DNA from: Bradyrhizobium icense | Lineage (GTDB): Bacteria > Pseudomonadota > Alphaproteobacteria > Rhizobiales > Xanthobacteraceae | DNA length: 64,000 bases | Direction of reading: 5' to 3' | NCBI RefSeq assembly: GCF_001693385.1 | Contig: NZ_CP016428.1 | Coordinates: forward strand, 8,174,001 to 8,238,000 | Part shown: positions 1 through 8,561 of the stretch, piece after piece | How positions within the stretch are numbered: position 1 is the stretch's first letter | Layout of the letters: each line of letters opens with the position of its first letter | Position numbers and translations under genes: made by a program | The notes under the pieces: generated by a model | The model's database searches: none | What the model was told of the DNA's origin: nothing | The model's input: only the letters and a program-made list of their open reading frames with translations

Positions 1-28
1 GGCCGCGTCCGGGATCGGATGTTGTCAT
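1..28 (-). CDS. 5' end of a gene running off the left edge
   Basis: An ATG on the minus strand at position 28 opens a frame that stays open for nine codons to the edge (M-T-T-S-D-P-G-R-G). Immediately upstream is a strong ribosome binding site, AGGGAGGA, about seven bases from the ATG (plus-strand positions 35-43). This is the only reason to call it a gene. Too little is present to say what it encodes, and it could still be chance. Confidence 0.45.
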
Positions 29-226
29 GGATTTATCCTCCCTAACCGGCGACGGCGCCTCGGGCCGCACTGCGGTTGGCTCCGTCGCATCCCTTTGCGA
101 TCGCTCCCAACGTTACGCTAAAGACAGGCACGTGAACGCGCCATGAATGCCCACCTCAAAGATGAATGCGCAGGAACGAGCGCTGAAGAGATCTTGTTTG
201 CGGCGCACGGAAGTTGTGCACGCTCC

Positions 227-520
227 CTACCAGAACGGCCCGAACCCGATGCCGAAGGTGAACGGCGCCGGCACGTGGTAGGGATATGGCCGATAGTAGA
301 CGGGCCGCGCGTAATAATGGGGCCGGTAGTCGTAAGGGCGATAATACGGACGATAATATCCGTAGTGACGATAGTAGCGCCGGTGCGCGCTGAAATCGGT
401 GGAGTCGGATGTGCGGGCACTTTGCGCTCTTGCCTGCGCCGCGGCGCTATCGATCGCTCCTGGCCCGGCGATCGCGAACGCGCTAGCGACGAGGGCCGCA
501 GAGATCAAGCTCCTCATCAT
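227..520 (-). CDS. small secreted Tyr/His/Pro-rich protein
   Basis: A 97-residue protein. Residues 1 to about 28 look like a signal peptide ending in an Ala-rich A-A-A-Q site. The mature part is dominated by Tyr, His, Arg and Pro (repeats of the type YYRPY) and ends in a Phe/Gly/Pro-rich tail, so it is probably periplasmic or surface-exposed. The second Met (517) may be the true start, because the AGGGAG ribosome site is only about three bases from the first ATG. Similar small aromatic-rich exported proteins are common in Bradyrhizobium, with no known function. It lies next to the His-rich protein at 650-907 on the same strand. Confidence 0.7.
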   Translation of the reverse strand: MMRSLISAALVASAFAIAGPGAIDSAAAQARAQSARTSDSTDFSAHRRYYRHYGYYRPYYRPYDYRPHYYARPVYYRPYPYHVPAPFTFGIGFGPFW

Positions 521-649
521 GGACTCCCTTGCGGATGCTGATGTCTGAGATAACGGACGGCAATCTCGCCAGTTTCAAGGCGACCGCCGAAGTCGAAACA
601 GGCCCGCGATGAAGCGGGCCTGTTTGGCATCTGCGCCAAGCTGTCGCAC

Positions 650-907
650 TCACCACCGGTGCCAATGACGATGATGGTGGTGATGATGGCGATGATGGTG
701 ATGGTGCCAGCGATGCCACCGATGATGATGGTGGTGGTAGCGGTGATGTCGCCAATGCACTTCCGTCGTCGCCAACCTGGCATCGTCCTGAACCGCCGCG
801 GCGGCGCCGGGATTGCTGAGCGACAGCGCATTGGCACGCTCGGCCGGAGCGGCAAGCGCCAGCAAGGCGCCAATGGCGGCAAGCCCAAAAACCTTCACTA
901 CCTGCAT
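650..907 (-). CDS. small secreted histidine-rich protein
   Basis: An 85-residue protein. Residues 1-28 form a signal peptide (hydrophobic LAAIGALLALAA, then an Ala-Asn-Ala site). The last 35 or so residues are nearly all His with Arg, Trp and Tyr, in runs of three to six His. Such tails can bind Ni, Zn, Cu or Co, so periplasmic metal storage or buffering is a reasonable inference, not a demonstrated role. I chose the ATG at 907 because GAGGAG lies about eight bases upstream; a longer frame upstream adds 18 charged residues ahead of the signal peptide and is unlikely. The codons for the tail make the DNA a low-complexity CAC/CAT repeat. Confidence 0.75.
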   Translation of the reverse strand: MQVVKVFGLAAIGALLALAAPAERANALSLSNPGAAAAVQDDARLATTEVHWRHHRYHHHHHRWHRWHHHHHRHHHHHHRHWHRW

Positions 908-1209
908 ATCCAGTCTCCTCGGGTCGTCGGATGCACGTCTGCGCCGAATGGCTTGCATCAACTAACGGCATCGCCGCGACACGCGCGCAGACTGAAGCAC
1001 GTGACTTGAATGAGGTGTGAATGACTGCGCCATCAACATGAAGAATGCGCCACGAACATGAACGGATGCTGCTTGCCGCAATCTCGCGAGCACAGTCTGT
1101 TCAGGCCGACGTCTGCAACATCAACAACGTCTGTCCACAGAGCCCGACTCGGCGCCTGTCGCAAAAATGCTCGACAGATAACTCGACAGATAAATAGAGA
1201 GGGAACGAT
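908..1209. other. intergenic stretch without a gene
   Basis: About 300 bases between the His-rich gene and the next minus-strand gene. I see no coding frame with plausible composition. It holds near-repeated 16-18 base phrases around 1028-1060 (ATGCGCCACGAACATGAA and a variant) and an exact 12-base tandem repeat at 1170-1193. Confidence 0.6.
1170..1193. repeat. 12-base tandem direct repeat
   Basis: CTCGACAGATAA occurs twice, head to tail, with no spacer. It sits just past the 3' end of the minus-strand gene at 1210-1539. No function is evident; it may be a recent slippage duplication. Confidence 0.75.
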
Positions 1210-1539
1210 CTAGCCCGGCCGCCACCAGCAGTTCATGCGCGGGGTGATTACCGTGCCGCTCGGCCGGTACTCCTGCACGTAATGCGCGGTGCAATCGCGC
1301 ACGGCGTTGGGGCCGGGGTTGTAGCGCGGATAGACACTGGGAGCCCACGGCTCGCTGCGATAGATCGGCACGCGCCGCAGCGGGCGCCGGCGCTGGGCGG
1401 AAACATCCGTGACGATCGGCTGCGGCGCCTGCGCGATCCGCAACGCTGATGATGCCGTCTGCGTCTCCGCAGCCGCCACGTCAGGGAGCAAAAGCCCGGC
1501 CAAGGCAGCCGATATGGCGACCGTCACAATCCGCTTCAT
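1210..1539 (-). CDS. small secreted hypothetical protein
   Basis: A 109-residue protein. Residues 1-24 form a typical Sec signal peptide (MKR, hydrophobic core, A-A-A-E). The mature part is basic and Pro/Arg-rich, with two Cys near the end (around residues 83 and 104) that could form a disulfide in the periplasm. The C-terminal region, with R-D-C-T-A-H-Y-V-Q-E-Y-R-P-S-G-T, resembles small exported hypothetical proteins of Bradyrhizobium. Function unknown. It is transcribed away from the peptidase gene at 1648, sharing about a 100-base intergenic region. Confidence 0.7.
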   Translation of the reverse strand: MKRIVTVAISAALAGLLLPDVAAAETQTASSALRIAQAPQPIVTDVSAQRRRPLRRVPIYRSEPWAPSVYPRYNPGPNAVRDCTAHYVQEYRPSGTVITPRMNCWWRPG

Positions 1540-1647
1540 TGAAGTCCACCCAAAACTGATCCCCCGGCACGGTCACCGATCGGCGCGTCAAAATCAACTC
1601 GCAAAACTAGTATGCGCCTAGGCATAACACACGCTAAATACGACGTG

Positions 1648-2046
1648 ATGTGGACCGAAGCAAAAGCCCCCTCGCTCGCCGAAATGGAAGCCATGGCGCA
1701 TGAGGTATTCGAGCGCCTGCCAAAAACGTTTCGAACCCTGTGCCATGGCGTGATCATCCGCGTCGACGACTTTCCGACCGACGAGGTGCTGGACGAGATG
1801 CAGGCGCAGAGCGAGTTCGACCTGCTCGGCCTGTTCCAGGGCGTCGGCCTGCCGCAGCAGAGCAACCAGGACATAGCCCGCCTTCCCAACATGATCTGGC
1901 TCTACCGCCGCCCGATCCTCGACTACTGGGCCGAGCATGAGGAAACGCTGGGCCATATCGTCCGCCACGTCCTGATCCACGAGATCGGGCACCATTTCGG
2001 GCTGTCGGACGCCGATATGGAGGCGATCGAGGCCGCCGCAGACTAG
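1648..2046 (+). CDS. metallopeptidase family protein (zincin, PF06262 type)
   Basis: A 132-residue protein. Residues 111-121 ([11 protein letters not shown]) carry the HExxH zinc site with a third His and a following Asp, as in the short single-domain zincins of PF06262. The residues before it form the helical scaffold of that family. No signal peptide, so cytoplasmic. The substrate of the family is unknown. An in-frame ATG at 1612 would add 12 residues; the start at 1648 matches the family's usual beginning M-W-T-x-A, though neither start has a good ribosome site. Confidence 0.85.
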   Translation: MWTEAKAPSLAEMEAMAHEVFERLPKTFRTLCHGVIIRVDDFPTDEVLDEMQAQSEFDLLGLFQGVGLPQQSNQDIARLPNMIWLYRRPILDYWAEHEETLGHIVRHVLIHEIGHHFGLSDADMEAIEAAAD

Positions 2047-2155
2047 GTCGGTTCGCGCCAAAACAGGCGGCCTATGCGCAAATTGGCCTTTTGCCGGGGC
2101 CATATTCGCGATAAATCACTGGCCGTCCCACCTTTTCAACCGGGAAGTGCGATCG

Positions 2156-2761
2156 ATGGAAAAGTTCTCCACACTGGAAGGCGTCGCGGCGCCCCTGAAG
2201 ATCATCAATGTCGACACCGACATGATCATCCCGAAACAGTACCTGAAGACCATCAAGCGCACCGGCCTCGGCAAGGGCCTTTTCTCGGAACAGCGCTACA
2301 AGGATGATGGCAGCGAGAACCCGGATTTCGTGCTCAACCAGCCGGCCTATCGCAACGCCAAGGTGCTGGTCGCCGGTGACAATTTCGGCTGCGGCTCGAG
2401 CCGCGAGCATGCGCCGTGGGCACTGCTCGATTTCGGCATCCGCTGCGTGATCTCGACCTCGTTCGGCGACATCTTCTACAACAACTGCTTCAAGAACGGC
2501 ATTCTGCCGATCCGCGTCAGCCAGGAAGACCTCGACAAGCTGTTCGACGATGCCGAGCGCGGGGCGAATGCCACGCTGACCATCGATCTCGCCAACCAGG
2601 AAATCCGCGGCCCCGACGGCGGCAAGGTGAAATTCGAGATCGATCCGTTCCGCAAGCACTGCCTGATGAACGGCCTCGACGACATCGGCCTGACCATGGA
2701 GAAGAAATCGTCGATCGACGATTACGAGGCGAAGCTGAAGAAAGAGCGCGCCTGGGCGTGA
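2156..2761 (+). CDS. leuD: 3-isopropylmalate dehydratase small subunit
   Basis: A 201-residue protein, the normal LeuD length. With LeuC it isomerises 2-isopropylmalate to 3-isopropylmalate in leucine synthesis. The swivel-domain signature [14 protein letters not shown] is at residues 77-90, and the N-terminal [11 protein letters not shown] is typical. An ATG nine bases upstream (2147) is in frame, but 2156 matches the family start and has GGGAAG at a suitable distance. leuC is not in this window; leuB lies 6 kb away on the other strand. A clear terminator follows at 2785. Confidence 0.97.
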   Translation: MEKFSTLEGVAAPLKIINVDTDMIIPKQYLKTIKRTGLGKGLFSEQRYKDDGSENPDFVLNQPAYRNAKVLVAGDNFGCGSSREHAPWALLDFGIRCVISTSFGDIFYNNCFKNGILPIRVSQEDLDKLFDDAERGANATLTIDLANQEIRGPDGGKVKFEIDPFRKHCLMNGLDDIGLTMEKKSSIDDYEAKLKKERAWA

Positions 2762-2784
2762 TCGTGTTACCTGATCCTGTTACG

Positions 2785-2815
2785 AGAGCCCCGACCAGAT
2801 CGGGGCTCTTTCGTT
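2785..2815 (+). terminator. rho-independent terminator after leuD
   Basis: AGAGCCCCGA, loop CCAGA, TCGGGGCTCT, then TTCGTT: a perfect 10-base stem with a short T-rich tail, 24 bases past the leuD stop and just before the next gene. Confidence 0.85.
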
Positions 2816-2832
2816 GAGCGGAGGCGGCGCGG

Positions 2833-3657
2833 ATGCGGCCTGACGTCGTCACCTTCTGGCACGGCCCGCTCGACGGGCTGCGGCTGACCTGCCTCAGGTC
2901 GCAGGTCGCCGCCGGCCACAAGGTCACCGTCTACAGTTTCGATCCGTTGCCCGGCCTGCCCGACGGCGTCGGCAACGCCGAAGCGGAAGCGATCCTGCCA
3001 CATTCCTTTTCCGAGCGGCTGCGCCCGCCCGAGGCTGACGGAAGCTGGCGCGACTGGACCATTTTGCAATTCAGCGATTTCTTCCGCATGCGGCTGATGG
3101 CCGAGCGCGCCGGATTGTGGCTCGACGCCGACGTGCTGCTGCTCAAACCGGTCGAGATCGATCCCGCAAAGCCTTACTTCGCGTGGGAACGCCGACGCCA
3201 GCTCGGCAACTCGGTGTTGTACCTGCCTGCGAACGATCCGATCGTGCAGGCGTTCAGGGAACTGATGGAGCAGGAGGACCTGACGCCGGATTGGCTGGCG
3301 TTGCGCCATCGCCTCACCTTCATGCTGCGCCAGTTACGCCGCCGATCGAGCCGCCTCTCCGACATCCGCGTCGCCATCTACGGCCCGGCTTCGCTCACCG
3401 CGCTCGCGCGCCGCTCGAACGCATTGCAGCACGCGCTGCCGAAGCAGTCGTTCTACGCGGTCCACGCCGAACCAAAGCTGTTTTTTGAGCCGACGGATTT
3501 TTCAGGCCTGCTCGCCGACCCCGAAATCGTCGGCCTGCACATCTCGCCCAAAGGCCGCGGCGGTGAGAAGCCGATTCCGGGCAGCCTGTATGCATGGGCG
3601 GCGGAGAGGTTCGGGGCGCGATACCCTCCCCTGGAGAGGGAGGGTCGACGCTCATGA
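2833..3657 (+). CDS. DXD-motif glycosyltransferase (GT32/capsular type)
   Basis: A 274-residue protein. The DXD sugar-nucleotide/metal site is in LWLDADVLLL (D-A-D at 98-100), preceded by QFSDFFRMRLM at 79-89, as in the 'glycosyltransferase sugar-binding region containing DXD motif' family. The N-terminus carries W-H-G-P-L, also typical. Probably transfers a sugar to a surface polysaccharide or lipid; the acceptor is unknown. There is no signal peptide. The last 11 or so codons (from 3622) lie inside the palindromic repeat at 3622-3785, so the C-terminus has been replaced or extended by repeat DNA. It starts 18 bases after the leuD terminator. Confidence 0.8.
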   Translation: MRPDVVTFWHGPLDGLRLTCLRSQVAAGHKVTVYSFDPLPGLPDGVGNAEAEAILPHSFSERLRPPEADGSWRDWTILQFSDFFRMRLMAERAGLWLDADVLLLKPVEIDPAKPYFAWERRRQLGNSVLYLPANDPIVQAFRELMEQEDLTPDWLALRHRLTFMLRQLRRRSSRLSDIRVAIYGPASLTALARRSNALQHALPKQSFYAVHAEPKLFFEPTDFSGLLADPEIVGLHISPKGRGGEKPIPGSLYAWAAERFGARYPPLEREGRRS

Positions 3658-3785
3658 AATGAGCGGCGGGGTGGGGTGAGGGTCTCTCCACATCCAACGG
3701 TGCCCGAATGGAGAGATCACCCCACCCCGTCTCGCATGTCGCTACGCTCATGCGAGCCGACCCTCCCCCTCCAGGGGAGGGTGAG
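3622..3785. repeat. long inverted-repeat element (paired palindromic units)
   Basis: Two arms of about 70 bases in inverted orientation. The left arm begins ACCCTCCCCTGGAGAGGG and contains GGGGTGGGGTGAGGG. The right arm contains CACCCCACCCCGTC and ends CTCCAGGGGAGGGTGAG. Each arm holds a smaller palindrome. This looks like a mobile palindromic unit (REP/BIME-like). The left arm overlaps the 3' end of the glycosyltransferase gene. Confidence 0.85.
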
Positions 3786-3875
3786 ATCGACGCGCCCCCT
3801 CTTTGACCCAGCGCAACGACGCCCGCTTCGGCTTGCCCCATCCTTGGTCATTCGAGCTACCAAGGGAGCCGTGCC

Positions 3876-4289
3876 ATGACCGTTCAGGAAAAGCCCTATC
3901 CCACCGTCAACCGCATGGTCGATATCTTCGGCGAATGGCTGAAACACCGGCGCGAGCTGCGGGAAATGCGCGAGTTGGACGCCGCCAATTTCGGCCAGAT
4001 CGCAAGCGATCTGCGGATGTCGTCCGCCGACCTGGAGGCACTGGTCCGCCAGGGGCCGCATGCCGCCGATGAGCTGCCGAAGATGCTGTCCGCGCTCGGC
4101 ATCGACCATGAAGCGCTGGCCCGCACAGAGCCTCTGGTGCTCCGCGACATGGAGCGCGTCTGCGCCATGTGCATCCACAAGCGCCAATGCGACCGCGATC
4201 TCGCCGCCGGCACGGCCGCGGCGCATTACGAGGACTATTGCGCCAACGCGCCGACGATCGACGGGCTCGGCCCACGGGCAAACCAGTAA
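3876..4289 (+). CDS. DUF6455 family protein
   Basis: A 137-residue cytoplasmic protein. Residues 30-90 are helical. The C-terminal part has Cys96, Cys99, Cys105 and Cys122 (CAMCIHKRQC, then YCANAPTI), an arrangement I associate with the DUF6455 family of Rhizobiales, probably a small zinc or Fe-S site. Function unknown. It is followed after 38 bases by the cytochrome c gene, in the same direction, possibly co-transcribed. Confidence 0.75.
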   Translation: MTVQEKPYPTVNRMVDIFGEWLKHRRELREMRELDAANFGQIASDLRMSSADLEALVRQGPHAADELPKMLSALGIDHEALARTEPLVLRDMERVCAMCIHKRQCDRDLAAGTAAAHYEDYCANAPTIDGLGPRANQ

Positions 4290-4327
4290 AGGCCGGGCAC
4301 CTTTTCTCCTGCCGCGAGTTGACCAAA

Positions 4328-4680
4328 ATGTCGCGCTTCACTTGGCTGCACGTTTTGGTCGCAGTTCTTTGCGCGCTCGCGATCCTGCTAGTGCTGCGGG
4401 TACGTAACGCGGGCGGCGCCACGCTGCCTGCAGACAGTATCTCGGCCGGACATCGTCTCGCCGAGGCGTGGTGCAAGGATTGTCATGCCATCGATGCCAA
4501 GACCGCAGGCGCCAAGGGCGGTCCGCCGGATTTCGTCGCGATCGCCAACCGGCCATCGACCACGGCGCTGTCGCTGAAAGTGTTCCTCAGACCAGCCACC
4601 AACGGATGCCCAATCTGATCATCGCACCCGAACAGGCCGACAATCTTGCAAACTACATCCTGAGCCTGAAACGCGACTAA
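4328..4680 (+). pseudogene. class I cytochrome c, broken by a one-base frameshift
   Basis: The first frame (4328-4618) gives an N-terminal membrane anchor or signal (residues 5-24), then a haem site CKDCH at 49-53, then goes wrong after L-K-V-F-L-R. The expected C-terminus, M-P-N-L-I-I-A-P followed by the helix A-N-Y-I-L-S-L, with the likely Met haem ligand, is present in the next frame and ends at 4680. One base is missing near 4589-4591 (CTCAGACCAGCC; one more base restores the reading). The corrected protein would be about 117 residues, a periplasmic mono-haem electron carrier. It is either a true pseudogene or an assembly error. Its stop overlaps the stop of the converging lyase gene. Confidence 0.8.
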
Positions 4681-5555
4681 TGCCCCATGTTCGCGATCGC
4701 GTCGGCAATCGCGATCGTCCGCCGCGCCATGTCGGCGTGCAGCCGTTCCACCATCCGTCCGTCGAGCTGGATCGCCCCGCGCGAGGCGTTTTCCGGCTTC
4801 TCGAACGCTGCAATGATCTTGCGCGCCTGTTCGACCTCCTCGGCCGGCGGCGTGAAGATGGCGTTGCAGGCCTCGATGTGGCTCGGATGGATCAGCGTCT
4901 TGCCGTCGAAGCCGAGATCGCGGCCCTGCGCGCATTCGGTCGCAAAGCCGTCGATGTTGCCGATGTCGCTGTAGGGGCCGTCGAGAATTTCCAGTCCGTG
5001 CGCGCGCGTCGCCAGGATGCAGTGTGTGATCATCGGAATCATCGCCGCGCGGCCCGGCTGCATCCGGATCCGCGTCTCCCGCGAGATGTCGTTCGGGCCG
5101 AACACGAAGCCTGCAAGCCTGGTTTCGGAATCCCTCGCCGCCGCGGCGAGCTTGTCGGCATCAAGCACCGCGCGCGCGGTTTCGATCATGGCCCAGACCC
5201 GGATGGACATGTCGGCGTTGATGTCGCTCAGGCGGTTCGCGATGGCGTTGAGATCGGCGACGCTGGAAATCTTGGGAACCAGGATGCCGTCAGGCCGCGC
5301 CTTGCCGGCCATGGTGACGTCGTCGACCCACCAGGACGTATCGAGGCTGTTGACCCGGATCAGCACCTCGCGCTTGCCGAATCCGCCGGCCGCAATCGCC
5401 TTGGCGATCTGGTCGCGGGCCATTGCCTTGGCATCCGGCGCCACTGAATCCTCGAGGTCGAGAATAATGCCGTCGGCCGGCAGGTTGCGCGCCTTTTCCA
5501 GCGCCCGCGCGTTAGATCCCGGCATGAACAACAGGCTGCGGCGCGGACGGATCAT
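4677..5555 (-). CDS. HpcH/HpaI aldolase/citrate lyase family protein (CitE-like CoA-ester lyase)
   Basis: A 292-residue TIM-barrel protein of the CitE/malyl-CoA lyase family. It begins R-P-R-R-S-L-L-F-M-P-G-S, has the substrate-binding LDLEDSVAP at 32-40, the metal ligand Glu in AMIETARAVL, and the Asp in FGPNDIS. Family members cleave malyl-, citramalyl- or beta-methylmalyl-CoA; the actual substrate cannot be told from sequence. No citrate lyase partners (citD, citF) are nearby, so it is not a citrate lyase complex subunit. Its stop codon overlaps the converging cytochrome c stop by two bases. Confidence 0.88.
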   Translation of the reverse strand: MIRPRRSLLFMPGSNARALEKARNLPADGIILDLEDSVAPDAKAMARDQIAKAIAAGGFGKREVLIRVNSLDTSWWVDDVTMAGKARPDGILVPKISSVADLNAIANRLSDINADMSIRVWAMIETARAVLDADKLAAAARDSETRLAGFVFGPNDISRETRIRMQPGRAAMIPMITHCILATRAHGLEILDGPYSDIGNIDGFATECAQGRDLGFDGKTLIHPSHIEACNAIFTPPAEEVEQARKIIAAFEKPENASRGAIQLDGRMVERLHADMARRTIAIADAIANMGH

Positions 5556-5655
5556 GGCTGGTTCCCGGATGGTTTTTCAGGCCTCCGCGATATCACCTCA
5601 CGCGTTCGCCTGAAAGCCTTGTTCCCGTCATCGGCTTATGGTTAGGCATGGCACC

Positions 5656-6294
5656 ATGACCTCATTCCCGCAACATCTGCTCGACGGCTACCGGGCCTTC
5701 ACCTCGCAACGGCTGCCGACCGAACAGACGCGCTACCGGGAACTCTCCGAGCGCGGCCAGTCGCCCGCCGTGATGGTGATCGGCTGCTGCGATTCCCGAG
5801 TCTCGCCGGAAGTGATTTTCGACGCCGGCCCCGGCGAGCTGTTCGTGGTGCGCAACGTCGCCAATTTGGTGCCGGTCTATCAGCCCGACGGCGGCGCCCA
5901 TGGCGTGTCCGCGGCGCTGGAATATGCGGTCAACGTGCTTCGCATCAAGCATATCGTCGTGCTCGGCCATGCCCAGTGCGGCGGCATTCGCGCCTTCATC
6001 GACAAGACCGACCCGCTGTCGCCCAGCGACTTCATCGGCCGCTGGATGGCGATGTTCATCAAGCCGGGCGAGGTCGTCGAGCAGCGCGAGCGCGAGACGA
6101 TGCACGAGTTCACGATCAGGATCGAGAAAGCTGCGATCTTCCGCTCACTGGAAAATCTGATGACGTTCCCGTTCGTCCGCGCCCGCGTCGAGCGCGGCGA
6201 GATGGAATTGCACGGCGCCTATTTCGGCGTCGCCGAGGGTTCGCTGTTCGTGCTGGATCAGGTGGCGAAGGAGTTTCGCAGCGTAGTCGCGTAG
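5656..6294 (+). CDS. beta-class carbonic anhydrase
   Basis: A 212-residue protein that interconverts CO2 and bicarbonate. Zinc ligands and partners: Cys44, Asp46 and Arg48 (CCDSR), and His105 and Cys108 in GHAQCGG. No signal peptide, so cytoplasmic. An ATG at 5638 would add six residues; the M-T-S-F-P-Q-H-L start is the usual one in relatives. The stop codon falls inside the first bases of the palindromic repeat at 6291. It may supply bicarbonate to carboxylases or help with pH. Confidence 0.93.
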   Translation: MTSFPQHLLDGYRAFTSQRLPTEQTRYRELSERGQSPAVMVIGCCDSRVSPEVIFDAGPGELFVVRNVANLVPVYQPDGGAHGVSAALEYAVNVLRIKHIVVLGHAQCGGIRAFIDKTDPLSPSDFIGRWMAMFIKPGEVVEQRERETMHEFTIRIEKAAIFRSLENLMTFPFVRARVERGEMELHGAYFGVAEGSLFVLDQVAKEFRSVVA

Positions 6295-6382
6295 GGTGGG
6301 CAAAGGCGTAACGCGCCGTGCCCACCATCCGTCCTCGATCGCGGCACTAAATGGTGGGCACGCTGCGCTTTGCCCACCCTAC
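6291..6382. repeat. inverted repeat, GTAGGGTGGGCAAAG family, copy 1
   Basis: The left arm GTAGGGTGGGCAAAG...GTGCCCACCA and the right arm TGGTGGGCAC...CTTTGCCCACCCTAC are complementary, with about 25 bases between. It fills the gap between the converging carbonic anhydrase and asd genes and could act as a terminator. A related copy is at 41918-41989. Confidence 0.9.
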
Positions 6383-6387
6383 AAATC

Positions 6388-7422
6388 CTACGCCGCCTTC
6401 TTCTTCGCGGTGATCAGCTTGCGGTTGATCAGGCATTCGGCGATCTGCACCGCGTTCAGGGCTGCGCCCTTGCGCAGATTGTCGGAGACGCACCACAGCG
6501 CGAGGCCGTTCTCCACCGTCGCGTCCTCGCGGATGCGGCTGATATAGGTCGCGTCCTCGCCGGCCGACTCATAGGGCGTGACGTAACCGCCGGGCTCCTG
6601 CTTGTCGATGACGAGGCAGCCCGGCGCGTTGCGCAGGATGTTGCGCGCCTCATCGGCGGTGATCGGATTCTCGAACTCGATGTTGACGGCCTCCGAATGG
6701 CCGACGAACACCGGCACGCGGACGCAGGTGGCGGAGAGCTTGATCTTTGGATCAAGAATCTTCTTGGTCTCCGCCATCATCTTCCACTCTTCCTTGGTGT
6801 AGCCGTCCTCCATGAACACGTCGATATGGGGGATAACGTTGAAGGCGATGCGCTTGGGGAATTTTTTGTTGACCAGTTCGTCATTGGTGTAGACGGCCTT
6901 GGTCTGCGAGAACAGTTCGTCCATCGCATCCTTGCCGGCGCCCGAGACCGATTGATAAGTCGCGACCACGACGCGCTTGATGGTGGCCTTGTCGTGCAGC
7001 GGCTTCAGCGCCACCACGAGCTGCGCGGTCGAGCAGTTCGGATTGGCGATGATGTTCTTCTTGGCAAAGCCCGCGGCCGCGTCCGCGTTCACTTCCGGCA
7101 CGATTAGCGGCACGTCCGGGTCCATCCGCCAAGCCGACGAATTGTCGATCACGACCGCACCGGCGGCGCCGATCTTCGGCGACCATTCCTTCGACACCGA
7201 GCCGCCCGCCGACATCAGGCAGATGTCGACGTCGGAAAAGTCGTAGTGCTCGAGCGCTTTGACCTTCAGGGTGCGGTCGCCATAGGACACTTCGACGCCG
7301 ACGCTGCGGCGCGAGGCCAGCACCACGACCTCGTCGGCGGGGAATTTGCGCTCGTCGAGAATATTGAGCATTTCGCGCCCGACATTGCCGGTCGCACCGA
7401 CGACAGCGACTTTGTAACCCAT
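6388..7422 (-). CDS. asd: aspartate-semialdehyde dehydrogenase
   Basis: A 344-residue enzyme that reduces aspartyl phosphate to aspartate semialdehyde with NADPH, the branch point to Lys, Met, Thr, Ile and diaminopimelate. The NADP loop GATGNVG is at 9-15, the catalytic Cys130 is in NPNCST, and the conserved G-H-S-E-A-V follows in the C-terminal domain. The length is normal. It ends in a basic tail A-K-K-K-A-A. It converges on the carbonic anhydrase gene with the repeat at 6291 between. Confidence 0.97.
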   Translation of the reverse strand: MGYKVAVVGATGNVGREMLNILDERKFPADEVVVLASRRSVGVEVSYGDRTLKVKALEHYDFSDVDICLMSAGGSVSKEWSPKIGAAGAVVIDNSSAWRMDPDVPLIVPEVNADAAAGFAKKNIIANPNCSTAQLVVALKPLHDKATIKRVVVATYQSVSGAGKDAMDELFSQTKAVYTNDELVNKKFPKRIAFNVIPHIDVFMEDGYTKEEWKMMAETKKILDPKIKLSATCVRVPVFVGHSEAVNIEFENPITADEARNILRNAPGCLVIDKQEPGGYVTPYESAGEDATYISRIREDATVENGLALWCVSDNLRKGAALNAVQIAECLINRKLITAKKKAA

Positions 7423-7515
7423 CGTTCACTCTCCGAGGAAAAATGCCGCCCCGCCGCCTCAAGCGGAAAGGGAGAAGGCAGCGCTTCTATGCGAGAAACG
7501 CCGATATGACAACGT

Positions 7516-8343
7516 TTGGCGGTTGCGTTTGGGCGTTTGATGCATTCGTTTCCGGCCGGTTCGGCCGATTCCCAATATAGGACGAGAATTCACCCGGCGC
7601 TGGCAAGCCTCATAGACGAGGTCTGCGGCACGCTGGCCCGGCTCTGCGCCTATCTGATGACGCTGGCGCTGATGACCATCGGCGGTATCGCGCTATGGCA
7701 GCATTTGCCCGATATCACTGCGATGGAGACGGCGCCGAAGGCCTGGAGCCAAGCCGGGCGCATGGTACCGGCGTTCGCCGTAAGCCAGTTCATTTTCCCC
7801 GGCAAGACAGAGACTTACGAGATCTTCCGGCACCCAGAAGGCGGCCGCAAGGACGTGTTCCACTGGACCGGCACCGGAGGCGTGCCGGTTGCCGAGCTCG
7901 AAATCTATCGTCCGGGTGAAGAAATCGACCAGGTCGGCTCGGCGGCCGGCTATCTCGCTGCACGGATGGATCCCGCCGGCGCTCGCGAGTTGGAGGCGGC
8001 AGGAATCATCGACAGTAAGTTCGGCGCCGTGACGCTGTTTCGCCGGGTCGGCGGCACTGAGGCAGCCCGCTCCTGCCTCCGATTTTTCAAACACATCGAT
8101 GAGCCGAAATTCCGTCTATCGGGCTGGTCGTGCCTGGGCGAGGACCTGCCGGCCCGCCGCACCGCGATCGGCTGCCTGCTGAACCGGCTGATTCTGCTAT
8201 CGGCCGGCAACGATACCAAACTGACGGAATTGTTCGCCCGCGCCGAAGTCAGGCGCAGCGATTGCGCGACATCGGGCGCCCCGGCCTTGTCAGCGGATTG
8301 GGTGACGGGCGCCGATAATCCGCGGCTGCGCGGCACACTTTAA
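7516..8343 (+). CDS. hypothetical protein with one N-terminal membrane segment
   Basis: A 275-residue protein (267 if it starts at the ATG at 7540). One hydrophobic segment at about residues 45-62 (LMTLALMTIGGIAL) anchors it. The remaining 200 residues are a soluble domain, probably periplasmic, with four Cys (in RSCLRFF, WSCLGED, IGCLLNR and SDCATSG) that may form disulfides. I recognise no domain; similar proteins occur in Bradyrhizobium. It is transcribed away from asd, with 93 bases between. Confidence 0.75.
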   Translation: MAVAFGRLMHSFPAGSADSQYRTRIHPALASLIDEVCGTLARLCAYLMTLALMTIGGIALWQHLPDITAMETAPKAWSQAGRMVPAFAVSQFIFPGKTETYEIFRHPEGGRKDVFHWTGTGGVPVAELEIYRPGEEIDQVGSAAGYLAARMDPAGARELEAAGIIDSKFGAVTLFRRVGGTEAARSCLRFFKHIDEPKFRLSGWSCLGEDLPARRTAIGCLLNRLILLSAGNDTKLTELFARAEVRRSDCATSGAPALSADWVTGADNPRLRGTL

Positions 8344-8561
8344 GCCCGGCCGCGGCGCGGTTGTTTTCGCCGCCCCTCACAATTGTGGCAACAAGCAGCC
8401 AAGACACTGGTTTTCATGAAACTTTTTCGCTTCGCACCGCATTATTCCGGCGCGGTGTGGCTCAATTGACCTAGCGACGACGATCCCACCCTGGCTACAA
8501 TGCACGTAACCAGATTTGGCGATCAGCCGGCCCGTCGCGGGCGGACAATGACGAGGATGCA

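Noticed and set aside
650..760. A tandem-repeat array (CAC/CAT, GAT/GTG) as a non-coding repeat or CRISPR-like array.
   Set aside because: It is the coding sequence for the His-rich tail, read on the minus strand, with irregular units and no spacers.
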